This document shows, piece by piece, positions 53,636 through 62,478 of a DNA stretch of 64,000 nucleotides. Position 1 is the stretch's first letter. Each line of letters begins with the position of its first letter. Below the pieces are notes generated by a model that ran no database searches, was not told the DNA's origin, and saw only the letters and a program-made list of their open reading frames with translations. A program made the position numbers and the translations under genes. The DNA is from JAVVXB01 sp036651815 (lineage in GTDB: Bacteria; Bacillota; Clostridia; Christensenellales; CAG-138): assembly GCA_036651815.1 (NCBI GenBank), contig JAVVXB010000017.1:1-64000 (forward strand). The letters run 5' to 3'.

Positions 53636-55096
53636 CTATCTGTTTTGGGAATGTAAACAATTTATGTATCTATTGTATTCGTCATTATAGAAGTTATGTA
53701 GTTTAAATTCGGGAATATGATCTTCAAAAGCAGACAAATGACGTTCTGTAAAAGCAGCTAAGTCGAGTCCCATGCCTTCAATCGCTAGGCTTGCAGCACC
53801 AATGCAACCGAATTCAGCACATTGGTATGAACGGATCGTTTTACCCGTGACATGCGCAAGAATATCACAAAATATCTGACTTTTGCTGCCACCACCAAAA
53901 ATAGATAGTCTCCCAACTGCTACGCCAGCCCGTTCTGCCGCATCCAAATTCAAGCGTGACTCATAGCTCAATCCTTCGTATAATGCCCGTGCCATATCGG
54001 CACGCGAGGTTTTCAATGTCAACGGCATGTAACCGCCGGCCCAATATTCTCCTTTATGTGGAGTCCCTGGCGCGGTAAGATACGGATAAAACAACACCCC
54101 TCCAGCGCCTTGCGCACTGCACTTCGCAAGGTCATTCATCTCTTTATAAGTCACCTCTGAAAAGACGGTGTTCTTTACCCATTTTATTGCGGCACCTGCC
54201 GTATTAATACATCCCTCCATCACCCAATTGTTTCTGCGCACATAGGGAAACGTTGGCAGCGAACGCTCTGGATGGAGCATTGGCGCATTTAATAAAAATT
54301 CAAAGGCTCCGGCCGTCCCCATCGATATCGTCGCACTACCTTCTACTAGATTCGCGCCAAACGCTGCGACTTTTTGATCTTGTCCGCCCACCATCACCAG
54401 AACATCCGTTGTCAACCCGCAGCGTTCGGCAGCTTCCGGCAGGAGTGTCCCCGCAACAGTGCCCGACCACCGAATTTCCGGTAGTTTTTCTTTATTCAAC
54501 GAGAGTATCGAGAGCAGTTCTTCGCTCCAGCTGGCTTGTTTAATATCATACAGCATTGTTCCAGCCGCCATAGAATGATCGGTTAGGGCCTTTCCCGTGA
54601 AACGTGCAATGGCGTAATCCATCGGTAGTAGAAACTTGTCGGCACGCAGATAAACATCTGGCTCGTTCCTTTTCAGCCACAACAACTTTGGCATCGTATA
54701 CGCTGGCAATAAGAACTTGCCCGTCACATCATAAATGCGCTCCTTATCAAGAGCTTCTTCAATGCAATTGCATTCCGTTTTGGCACGCGTATCCAGCCAG
54801 CAAATTGCATTTCTAATCGGAATGAAATTTCGGTCAACCGGAACCACTGAGATTCCCTGGGATGAAATGCCTATCGCGCGAACGAGTTTACGCTCAATGC
54901 CAGCATGTTCGACAGCATCACAAATGACCGTTGCGGCTGTTTCATACCAAGCGTGCGGGCTCTGTTCAATTTGATGATCATCCGGAAAAAGAAGCGTTTC
55001 CTCCTGTGCGGCTTCTCCGCATATACAACCCTCCAAATCAAACACCATTGCCTTGATGGAAGTGGTTCCTAAGTCCAACGCTACAACGTAATACAT
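53636..55096 (-). CDS. FGGY-family carbohydrate kinase
   Basis: 486 residues with the two-domain actin-like fold: ALDLGTTSIKAMVFD phosphate loop, ICWLDTRAKTE, MVGGQDQKVAAFGANLV with the catalytic Asp, and SIFGGGSKSQIFCDILAHV for adenosine binding. Nearest in style to xylulokinase/gluconokinase-like members of unclear sugar. The gene begins 22 bases after the LacI regulator stop and is presumably in its operon. It would phosphorylate a sugar or polyol arising from the divergent hydrolase genes. Confidence 0.88.
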   Translation of the reverse strand: MYYVVALDLGTTSIKAMVFDLEGCICGEAAQEETLLFPDDHQIEQSPHAWYETAATVICDAVEHAGIERKLVRAIGISSQGISVVPVDRNFIPIRNAICWLDTRAKTECNCIEEALDKERIYDVTGKFLLPAYTMPKLLWLKRNEPDVYLRADKFLLPMDYAIARFTGKALTDHSMAAGTMLYDIKQASWSEELLSILSLNKEKLPEIRWSGTVAGTLLPEAAERCGLTTDVLVMVGGQDQKVAAFGANLVEGSATISMGTAGAFEFLLNAPMLHPERSLPTFPYVRRNNWVMEGCINTAGAAIKWVKNTVFSEVTYKEMNDLAKCSAQGAGGVLFYPYLTAPGTPHKGEYWAGGYMPLTLKTSRADMARALYEGLSYESRLNLDAAERAGVAVGRLSIFGGGSKSQIFCDILAHVTGKTIRSYQCAEFGCIGAASLAIEGMGLDLAAFTERHLSAFEDHIPEFKLHNFYNDEYNRYINCLHSQNR

Positions 55097-55118
55097 ATAA
55101 ATTCAGTGCTCCTGTTTC

Positions 55119-56117
55119 TTATATTCCGGTTTTGGGCCGTGCGGTAGAATCCCGTATAATCAGCTTGGATTGCAGCGATACGTGTTGTACGATATGTTCT
55201 CTTGGCTTCTCGATCAGATCATGAAGCAACTTCACCGCGACGGTACACATTTGAGATACAGGCGTCATGATGCTCGTCAATGGAATTGGCAGATACTCGT
55301 CAACATCAATATCATCAATCCCTAAAATGGATAAATCTCGTGGAACCTTGATACCTGCTTCCATCGCTGCGTGAATCGCACCGATTGCCATTTGGTCATA
55401 ACAAGCAATAATTGCGCTTGGCAGGTTGCCCTTTGCAATCATCTCACGCATGCGCAAACTACCACCTAATTCAAATCGTTCTTCTCCGATTGCAATATTG
55501 CGTTCCAATAAATTCATGTCATTATGAACGCAAATATCCTGTAATTCGCGCAGGCGTTGGTTGGATAGTTTTTCTCCAATATATCCAATAGAATGATGGC
55601 CAAGCTCCTTCAGATGATTGACAGCCAGCTCCATAATATAGTTTTGACTGATAAATATGGTATCTAAAGGAATGGTCGTTCCCATTTCGGAAAGCAGAAC
55701 AGTCGGAATATTCTGCATTTTTGCATAGATTCCAGCTAATTCGTTGCTATCAATTGCGGAAAATACGAGGAAAATGCCTGACACTTCATATGCTCTAATG
55801 TCATTGAGTGTCATGCAAATTTCCGTCTGTGAATATCCACTCACAACCGTGATAACTTTGTATCCCTTATTACCTAAGTCAGCGCGCAAAGCATGTATCA
55901 TTTCCGAATAGTACTGACTCAGCAGTTCCGGCACGATGATCAAGATCGTTTTTCGCGCAAGAATACGATGCTCACGTGTAATATATCCGATTTCGTTCGC
56001 TACTTCCTGCACCAATATCCTTGTCGATTCGCTAATATCATAGCTACCGTTGAGCGCGCGGGACACAGTTGAGATGTTCAAACCCGTTTTCTTAGCAATA
56101 TCGCTCATGCGTGCCAT
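55119..56117 (-). CDS. LacI-family transcriptional regulator
   Basis: 332 residues. Helix-turn-helix MSDIAKKTGLNISTVSRALNG, hinge RILVQEVANEIGY and a periplasmic-binding-like ligand domain with LGIDDIDVDEYLP. It heads a two-gene operon with the FGGY kinase and is divergent from the ceramidase-like gene. A short inverted repeat GAAA-TAG-TTTC lies at 56177-56187 in the shared promoter region and is a possible operator. Confidence 0.88.
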   Translation of the reverse strand: MARMSDIAKKTGLNISTVSRALNGSYDISESTRILVQEVANEIGYITREHRILARKTILIIVPELLSQYYSEMIHALRADLGNKGYKVITVVSGYSQTEICMTLNDIRAYEVSGIFLVFSAIDSNELAGIYAKMQNIPTVLLSEMGTTIPLDTIFISQNYIMELAVNHLKELGHHSIGYIGEKLSNQRLRELQDICVHNDMNLLERNIAIGEERFELGGSLRMREMIAKGNLPSAIIACYDQMAIGAIHAAMEAGIKVPRDLSILGIDDIDVDEYLPIPLTSIMTPVSQMCTVAVKLLHDLIEKPREHIVQHVSLQSKLIIRDSTARPKTGI

Positions 56118-56299
56118 AAAAAACTACCACCTTTTCTATTTAATTGATTTTATCATAGCATATGGATAGACATATTGAAATAGTTTCGCATTTCTTTCGG
56201 TTCTGTTTCGTTGTTTGCAATGCAATTCTTTGATACTATACATATATAAGATTTCGGTGCATGTAAAATTACTAACGAAAATATATGGAGGAAAATAAG

Positions 56300-57640
56300 A
56301 TGCCGGAATTATTTGCCGGGGTTGCTTCAGTTGATATCTCTCCTAAAAAAGGTCATGATCTTGGCGGGTATCCGCATTTCCCACGACCAAATACCGGCAT
56401 TCATGATCCGCTCATTGCTAGTTGTATCTACTTGAAAGCCGATGATGTGCAAGTTGCTCTTGTAACGCTGGATTTGCTATTTTTCTCAAAAAGAAATGTT
56501 TCGATTGTTCGTACGGCAGTCGAAAAAGTATGTAGCATCCCTGGTGCAAATATATTTATCAGCTGTTCTCATACGCATTCCGGTCCATGGGCATCTGGAA
56601 AACTGGATGAAGAATCGCTGGTAAATGATTCGCAGAGTGAAGATTCATCCTATGTCGAAAGTCTGAATGCCAATCTGATTGATCTAATCTGTCAAGCCAA
56701 GCGTCATTTATTTGCAGCAAGACTAGGCTATGGGATGAAACAATGCGGCGCTGAGAAAGGAATCGGTGGTAACAGGCGAGACCGCAACGGAATTAGCGAC
56801 CCAAGCGTCAATGTGATCGCTATTCAAGACAATGACTTCAATATTCGCGGAATATACGCAAACTATGCGCTGCATCCGACATTCATTCATGAGGATAGCG
56901 ACGTCGTTACCGCAGATTATCCTGGCTATATCCGTGCAACATTAAATGATTCATTTCCAACAGCCGTGTTTGGATTTACGCAGGGAACCTCCGGCAATCA
57001 AAGTTCGCGCTACTTTCGTCAAGGACAGTCTTTTGAGGAAGCCGCACGTGTCGGCGGCGAACTTGGACACAGTGTGATTTCCGTCATTAACCAAATGAAA
57101 TTCACGGACAATGTGCTTATTCGCACAAGCAGCCAGACAATTCCGCTTTATCTCCGCGCTATGCCCGGCATAGAAGAGGCTGCTAATCGTAGGAACGAAG
57201 ATCGAAATATCTATGAAAAACTAATCGCCGAGAAAGCTTCTTATCTTGCCATACAAAATGCAAATGTCAAGATGCTTGGTTCGGAAGATTTGTTCGGGTA
57301 TGCTTTGCTGCAATCTAAAAATCTTCCTATAGATCTTGTCGTTAATGAACGTGATCCGGAAATTATGGCGATTGCGCTCAACGACCTTCTTCTGATTGGA
57401 TTACCCGGAGAAGTATTTGTAGAATTTGGCCTCGAGATTAAGCAAAAATCCAATTTTGATCTCACCATTGTTGCTGAACTTGCAAACGGCTGCATGCCTG
57501 GCTATGTCTGCACAAAGAAAGCCATTGCCGAAGGCGGTTATGAGGTGGATACCTCCATGGTTCATCCCGATATGGGCGAGATGTTCGTTCATGCAGCTTT
57601 ACAAAACGCACAAAATTTAAAACTTGATTGCGCTAAATAA
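56300..57640 (+). CDS. Neutral/alkaline ceramidase-like hydrolase
   Basis: About 446 residues, cytosolic (no signal peptide). AGVASVDISP near the start, ISCSHTHSGPW (H91, H93), NYALHPTF (H192), TQGTSGNQSSRY and LIGLPGEVFVEFG follow the N-terminal half of neutral ceramidases, with the zinc-binding histidines in place. It is much shorter than classical ceramidases (about 650-700 residues) and lacks the C-terminal domain. ATG at 56300 follows GGAGGAAAATAAG. Its neighbours, a kinase and a NagB-like protein, suggest a sugar- or amide-containing substrate rather than ceramide. Confidence 0.78.
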   Translation: MPELFAGVASVDISPKKGHDLGGYPHFPRPNTGIHDPLIASCIYLKADDVQVALVTLDLLFFSKRNVSIVRTAVEKVCSIPGANIFISCSHTHSGPWASGKLDEESLVNDSQSEDSSYVESLNANLIDLICQAKRHLFAARLGYGMKQCGAEKGIGGNRRDRNGISDPSVNVIAIQDNDFNIRGIYANYALHPTFIHEDSDVVTADYPGYIRATLNDSFPTAVFGFTQGTSGNQSSRYFRQGQSFEEAARVGGELGHSVISVINQMKFTDNVLIRTSSQTIPLYLRAMPGIEEAANRRNEDRNIYEKLIAEKASYLAIQNANVKMLGSEDLFGYALLQSKNLPIDLVVNERDPEIMAIALNDLLLIGLPGEVFVEFGLEIKQKSNFDLTIVAELANGCMPGYVCTKKAIAEGGYEVDTSMVHPDMGEMFVHAALQNAQNLKLDCAK

Positions 57641-57654
57641 AAGGAGAAATAATT

Positions 57655-58596
57655 ATGAACAATCCATTTACATTTGAACCGGCACCTTGGATTCCATTTC
57701 GCGACAAAACCATACTTGCAAAATGCAGGAATTTGACAAGAGAACAACTCGTGCAACATCCCAATCCCGATTTTAAAATAAAAATTGTCCCGGATGCAAC
57801 TGGTATTTGGATTGCAGATATGGTAGTTCGCATCAAAGAATCGGATGATCTTAACAAACGCTGTGTTATGATTATTCCTAATCCCTGCCCTGGCGTATAT
57901 ATCCAGGTTGCGGAGATGATCAATCGTTTTCGAATTCATTGCCGCAACGTGCATCTGTTCGCTATGGACGAATGGGCCGATCAGGATGGTAATGTTGCAC
58001 CATTGAGTTATGAAGCCGGCTTTGGCCATTCAATGATGAAATATTTCTATGGCACAATTGACGAAGATTTGCGTATGCCACTTGAACAAGTACATTGTCA
58101 TACAACCAAAACGATCAAAGACTATACTAAAATTCTTGAGGATGTTGGTGAAGGCGGCGCGGATATCTGTTATTCTGGCCCCGGTTGGACTGGACACATC
58201 GCATTTATTGATCCGGACACCCCGGAATTTGCCTGCAGCAATATTGACGAATTCATCAATATGGATGCTCGAATTGTAACACTAAATCCGTTGACCATTG
58301 CACAGAATTCTCTGCATGGATGCTTTGGTTGCTCGGGCGATATTACGAATGTTCCACCCAAAGCAGCAACCATTGGCCCTCGTGATGTAAAGAATGCACG
58401 TAATCGTCTGGAAATTCACGGCTTAACTACAATGGGTACATTGTCCTCTTGGCAGCGCATGACTTCCAGATTAGTTACGCATGGGCCTGTAACGCCGCAG
58501 GTTCCCTCCTCTATTCTCCAACTATGGCCAACAACGATTTACTTATCTGAGGTGATTGCTGCACCGTTTCACTGCGACGAAGTGACCGGTTACTAA
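57655..58596 (+). CDS. NagB-like sugar-phosphate isomerase/deaminase family protein
   Basis: 313 residues of the glucosamine-6-phosphate deaminase fold. The Asp-bearing LFAMDEWAD aligns with FNMDEYVG of NagB and GPGWTGHIAFIDPDTPE with the catalytic GxGxDGHIAFNEP loop. The His is kept, but the loop Asp is Thr here and the following Glu is Asp, so the classic triad is not intact. It is 14 bases after the ceramidase-like stop behind AAGGAGAAATAATT, so the two form an operon. It may be an isomerase or deaminase of an unusual amino sugar phosphate. Confidence 0.75.
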   Translation: MNNPFTFEPAPWIPFRDKTILAKCRNLTREQLVQHPNPDFKIKIVPDATGIWIADMVVRIKESDDLNKRCVMIIPNPCPGVYIQVAEMINRFRIHCRNVHLFAMDEWADQDGNVAPLSYEAGFGHSMMKYFYGTIDEDLRMPLEQVHCHTTKTIKDYTKILEDVGEGGADICYSGPGWTGHIAFIDPDTPEFACSNIDEFINMDARIVTLNPLTIAQNSLHGCFGCSGDITNVPPKAATIGPRDVKNARNRLEIHGLTTMGTLSSWQRMTSRLVTHGPVTPQVPSSILQLWPTTIYLSEVIAAPFHCDEVTGY

Positions 58597-58691
58597 TAAA
58601 TCACAAGTTAACCATAAAATTGTCAGTCTTCGGATGATGAATTATCAAGTCAAGTGCGCCATTTCGTGTAAAAATATATGAATGGAAGATT

Positions 58692-58724
58692 TCCACTCCA
58701 GACATTTCCGCGATCTGGAGTGGA
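58692..58724 (+). terminator. Hairpin after the NagB-like gene
   Basis: Arms TCCACTCCAG and CTGGAGTGGA around a 13-base loop. No strong T run, so it may be a weak terminator or mRNA end protector. Confidence 0.4.
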
Positions 58725-58742
58725 TGAGGAACTAGTTATGCG

Positions 58743-58886
58743 TTAAATCTTCTTGGTAACCCACGGCATAGTCTGCTTTCTTTGGGTAAAACGCACGGAG
58801 CAGACCGTTGACATTTCCGTTGCTTCCACGCTGTCAAAAAGAATAGGCATCCGGAAAATAAAGAGTTCACCCAAACTGTTTCTACA
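58743..58886 (-). pseudogene. Open-frame fragment of unknown origin
   Basis: Minus strand frame of 47 codons reading about LFIFRMPILFDSVEATEM and ending KQTMPWVTKKI. No start codon with a ribosome site. It lies just after the truncated metallo-beta-lactamase-like fragment and could be its displaced tail or part of another gene. I do not recognise it. Confidence 0.25.
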
Positions 58887-59142
58887 TGCTGTTGTCGTAA
58901 ACGAAGTCTTTTCCACAGTCAGTTGTCCTAGTCTTGAACGTGCCTTTTGGCAGCGTGCCTAAATAAACCACATCGCCTGTAAACAGATAGCTGCATGTCA
59001 CTTCATAGCAGCACAGATGACCGGGCGCCTGAGCGGGGGTGTGAAGAATTTCAATGCGCCTTCCGCCCAGATCGATTCGTTCCCCGCCATGCAGTGCCTT
59101 TGTGGGACACCGTTGAAAAAATTCATAGCTGTTTACATCCAC
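58882..59142 (-). pseudogene. Truncated metallo-beta-lactamase-fold hydrolase
   Basis: The frame reads GERIDLGGRRIEILHTPAQA, then PGHLCCYE and LFTGDVVYLGTL, the second half of an MBL-fold active site (HTPGHSPGH...TGD). The first HxHxDH motif is missing, the usual His of HTPGH is Gln/Ala, and the frame is lost after the TGD strand. Both ends are broken. Confidence 0.6.
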
Positions 59143-59214
59143 CCGTATATTACATCTCCTTCCGACATCATTGGCTGTCTACCAACTAAATGGAATCAAC
59201 CGAAGTTTTACTCG

Positions 59215-59535
59215 CTACATATAATCCGCATATCCCAGCAAGCCCGTTTTCAAAACCTTCTCCTCATTTTGAATCCGCTTTGCTAAAATAAGCGGCAGTA
59301 TATAGAGAAGGGAAAACCAGGATTGCAGCACAAGCGGAATAGAGGAAAACAGAAGCAGTACAGAAAAATGCATAGAGTGACGAACGATGCCGTACAGCCC
59401 CTTGTCAATGACCTGCTGGCTTTTCTGCACCTCCACCATGCAGGAGAGGTTAGCGCTCTCGCGTATCCCCTCTACATATAGGGCATCGGTAATCAGAAAT
59501 ACCACGGCTACGATGAAAGCCGCCATTTTGGTCAA
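59215..59535 (-). pseudogene. Truncated isoprenylcysteine-methyltransferase-like (ICMT/PEMT) protein
   Basis: Reads QVIDKGLYGIVRHSMHFSVL followed by two hydrophobic helices and AKRIQNEEKVLKTGLLGYADYM. These are the C-terminal signatures of bacterial ICMT-like membrane methyltransferases. The typical RHPMY is RHSMH here, the N-terminal helices are missing and the end is cut before the usual LIP...W tail. Confidence 0.6.
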
Positions 59536-59539
59536 GCAA

Positions 59540-60033
59540 CGTGTGGCGTTTTACTATCACGGCAGTGAGGGCAGCCGACAGCGCGCCTGGAGTCGCTTAA
59601 TCTCTGTTTCAAGGAGCAGAGTTGGTATCTCTACGCCCATTGCACCCTGCGGGACGATTTCCGCTTTTTCAAACTACGACGCATCAAGAACTGGGCGCTG
59701 CTGGATGAACACTTCGACCGCAATACTCCCGCCAAAATCTTTGGAAAAGAGAAAATGTTTCAAGATGATTTTATCGCCATAACGCCGATACTCTCCCAGG
59801 AAATGGCCTATCGGGTATATAATGAATTTCTGAACTGTGACTTCCTGCCCGACGGTGGCTTTCGGGTGGCCTTCTCCATACCACGAGGCGACTGTGTGTA
59901 CCACTACCTCGCTACCTTCGGCGAGCACTGCGAGATTTTTGAGTCGGAGGACATCCGACGAGAGGTATCGGACAATCTGCAAAAAGCTTTGACGCAATAT
60001 TATAAATATTATGACACATGGAATGAAATTTAG
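59540..60033 (+). pseudogene. WYL-domain transcriptional regulator fragment
   Basis: Reads RVAFYYHGSEGSRQRA, then after a one-base shift near 59590 continues LNLCFKEQSWYLYAHCTLRD, FRFFKLRRIKNWALLD, KMFQDDFIAITPIL and ends GEHCEIFESEDIRREVSDN. This is the WYL and WCX part of a YafY-like regulator. The N-terminal helix-turn-helix is absent and the frame is broken, so it is a pseudogene. Confidence 0.7.
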
Positions 60034-60151
60034 CCCATGGATTTAGCCAGAAGCTTCACCGGTGACTTTAAGAAATACCTAACCTGTGACATGAAAACTG
60101 TTATATTGACATTTACATTGCTTTGAAATAGAAAAAACGAGGAAAAGTCGG

Positions 60152-60545
60152 ATGGGAAAGCTGATGAAGTTAGGGAATTTTTTTGAAAGGTATGCCCACT
60201 ATGGTGCGGTTTTACCGAGATGTTCTTGGCTTTGAAATTAAGGAAGAAGAGAGCGAGGAATATGTCTATTTGGTGAAGGATGGAACGCTGTTTTTGCTAT
60301 ATCGCAGAAGCGATTTAGAGCAAATGACAGCAAAGTCATTTGCTTATGCCAACGGAGTCAACGGTCATTATGAAATTGCCCTGCGTGCAAAAAATTATGC
60401 TGCAGTAGATGATGCCTTTAAAAATGTCATCTTAAAAGATGAAGTACCGGTTTTGGCACCTACCGCAGAGCCATGGGAACAGCGAACCTGCTAAGTTGCA
60501 GCCCCAAAGGCAACTTAATTGAAATAGGTTCCTTTACAAAATAAC
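60152..60545 (+). pseudogene. Frameshifted glyoxalase/bleomycin-resistance (VOC) family gene
   Basis: Main frame MPTMVRFYRDVLGFEIKEEE through GHYEIALRAKNY to PTAEPWEQRTC then a stop; the expected tail DPKGNLIEIGSFTK follows in another frame up to about 60545. The N-terminus also shifts frame within a T run near 60180 (MGKLMKLGN...). Small stand-alone VOC protein, now inactive. Confidence 0.65.
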
Positions 60546-60571
60546 GACAATACCAAAGGAGGAAACCATCT

Positions 60572-60735
60572 ATGAATTACAAAAAAAAGAATTTGAGCGC
60601 ATGATGGGCGCGCAAACGACGATTGCCTTGGCAACGGCGGTGGAAGATGCATGCAGCCAACGTCCGCTTGAAATCACCTTCGACCGCGTCGATTTGGTGC
60701 TGGATTTTGCGCATATGGAAACCATTGTGATGTAG
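60572..60735 (+). pseudogene. Frameshifted remnant, possibly PNPOx-like
   Basis: An AAAGGAGGAAACCATCT ribosome site leads to ATG 60572, but after an A8 run the frame stops. One extra A would give KEFERMMGAQTTIALATAVE and a tail ending FAHMETIVM at 60735. TTIALAT resembles the start of small pyridoxamine-phosphate-oxidase-like proteins. The middle of such a protein is missing. Confidence 0.35.
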
Positions 60736-60780
60736 ACAAACTGCCCTGCTGAATTCGAAATCAACAGGGCAGTTTGCTGC

Positions 60781-61638
60781 TTATTTTTTCTTCACGGGAA
60801 TCCAAATTTCACTGTAATACCGCTCGTCTTGTACGCCGTTTTTGTAGTTGGCTGGATCACTATACATCTCCACATTGTAGCCTGCTGCAAACTCATAGTC
60901 CTTGCAGCCGGGCAGCCATTCGGTAAATATTTTACGATTTGTTTCCGGCATAGCATTCGGCATTGCGCCGATGCAGGGGAATACCGCCCAAGTAAATGCA
61001 GGGATCGTTCTGGTTACAAAGCCTTCTGGCACCCGAGATTTGCCGTCATAATCGTCTGCCAGCAGATATTCAAACTCTTTTCCGCTCATTTCTTCATCAA
61101 TGTTGATGCCGTACATGCCGCACACCGTTTGATTTTTGACGGATTGATAATGCTCTGCCCAAAATTTAGGGACCTCTATCTGTGCGTTGTCGTAGGGGAG
61201 TTTTTTTGCTGCCGCAATCACCGTAAATGCGTCTTTTTTTACAATTTTGTAGTCCATGGGAAACCCGCCTTTCAAAGTAAATAAGATGTTGAGAGGTGCA
61301 AAAGATTTTAGTGTTGCACCGCATTTTCGTGCAGCCGTGGGAGTAATGCCATGAAAGCGGGTGAAGGCTTTTGTGAAGCTGTCGGGGGAATCGTAGCCGT
61401 ATTTGAGTGCGAGGTCAATCACCTTTGCGTCGGTGCAAATCAGCTCACTACCGGCAAGAGCCAGCCTGCGCTGACGGATATAGTCCCCTACCGTAAAGCC
61501 ACAAAGCATTGAAAATCCCTTTTGAAAATAAAAGGGTGAAATCAGTGCATGCTTTGCGATTTGCGCTACGGTCAATTCCTCAGTCAGATTTTCCTCAATA
61601 TAACGTATTGCCTCGCTGATGCTGCCCACCCATTCCAT
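60781..61638 (-). CDS. AraC-family regulator with GyrI-like effector domain
   Basis: About 285 residues. Two helix-turn-helix motifs of AraC type at the N-terminus (ELTVAQIAKHALISPFYFQK, DLALKYGYDSPDSFTKAF) followed by a C-terminal GyrI-like small-molecule-binding domain (DYKIVKKDAFTVIAAAKKL, FTWAVFPCIGAMPNAM, GYNVEMYSD). The ATG at 61636-61638 follows GAGGAGGTGAACACC; a GTG three codons earlier lies inside that site. Probably senses a hydrophobic cation or drug. Confidence 0.9.
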   Translation of the reverse strand: MEWVGSISEAIRYIEENLTEELTVAQIAKHALISPFYFQKGFSMLCGFTVGDYIRQRRLALAGSELICTDAKVIDLALKYGYDSPDSFTKAFTRFHGITPTAARKCGATLKSFAPLNILFTLKGGFPMDYKIVKKDAFTVIAAAKKLPYDNAQIEVPKFWAEHYQSVKNQTVCGMYGINIDEEMSGKEFEYLLADDYDGKSRVPEGFVTRTIPAFTWAVFPCIGAMPNAMPETNRKIFTEWLPGCKDYEFAAGYNVEMYSDPANYKNGVQDERYYSEIWIPVKKK

Positions 61639-61734
61639 GGTGTTCACCTCCTCGTCTGTGCAACTATTTTATCGCTTCAAAAATCTGCACGTCCGACAGA
61701 TTGTGCTTTTCTCTGTCTCGAAACCACACATTTA

Positions 61735-62478
61735 TTAGGTACGATCGGCGCAATAAATTTCAATGGCGTTCGCCATAAAGGCGGCGGTGCCGATTCCGTT
61801 TTTATCTATATTTTCCGTAAAGCGCGCATCGCCCACGTACATCTGTCCAAGCCCTGATAAAATTTCATTGGTACAGCGGTAAAAATTAGCGGTGATGTAG
61901 GCTTGCCAACTTGCCACAAGTGCCTGCGTCTCATCGCTCTCGGGTGGAAGATTGCGGTTTTCGCCAAAGCGTTTGAGCAGCTCTGCACCCTCTGCGTCCA
62001 GCTGCGTCCATTGTTTTTTATCATAGCCGGCTGTCTTTTTTTCGCTCTCCTTGTAGGCACCGGTATGTCCCCAACGTGCCTTTGCCTCGGCTGCGTACTT
62101 ATTTTTGCATTCCTCCAACTGAGTTTTATCAAATTGCTGAAAGCTCATATCGTTTTCTCCCTTCATGGTGCGTTCCAAAAGTGCAAGCAGCCCATCAAGG
62201 CGGTTGCGTTTTTGCAACAACAGCTCTTTATGGCGGGTCAATGCCTCCGCCTTGTCATACTGCGAATTTTGCATGATGCTTTTGATATCAGAAAGTGAAA
62301 AATCCAGCTCTCTGAAAAAAAGAATTTGCTGTAAGACCTCCAAAGCGGCATCGTCATAGATGCGGTAACCCGCTTTGGTCACTTGGCTGGGCGGTAGCAG
62401 CCCGATTTCATCGTAGTAGTGCAGGGTGCGGACGGTGACGCCGGTGCGCTTTGCTACTTCGTTTATTTTAAGCTCCAA
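61735..62478 (-). CDS. MerR-family regulator with TipAS antibiotic-binding domain
   Basis: 247 residues. MerR helix-turn-helix (INEVAKRTGVTVRTLHYYDE, GLLPPSQVTKAGYRIY) with a dimerisation coiled coil, then a TipAS domain (ECKNKYAAEAKARWGHTGAY, FYRCTNEILSGLGQMYV) that in TipA binds thiopeptide antibiotics. Its start overlaps the end of the upstream protease-like gene by 16 bases, so the two are co-transcribed. Confidence 0.9.
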   Translation of the reverse strand: MELKINEVAKRTGVTVRTLHYYDEIGLLPPSQVTKAGYRIYDDAALEVLQQILFFRELDFSLSDIKSIMQNSQYDKAEALTRHKELLLQKRNRLDGLLALLERTMKGENDMSFQQFDKTQLEECKNKYAAEAKARWGHTGAYKESEKKTAGYDKKQWTQLDAEGAELLKRFGENRNLPPESDETQALVASWQAYITANFYRCTNEILSGLGQMYVGDARFTENIDKNGIGTAAFMANAIEIYCADRT

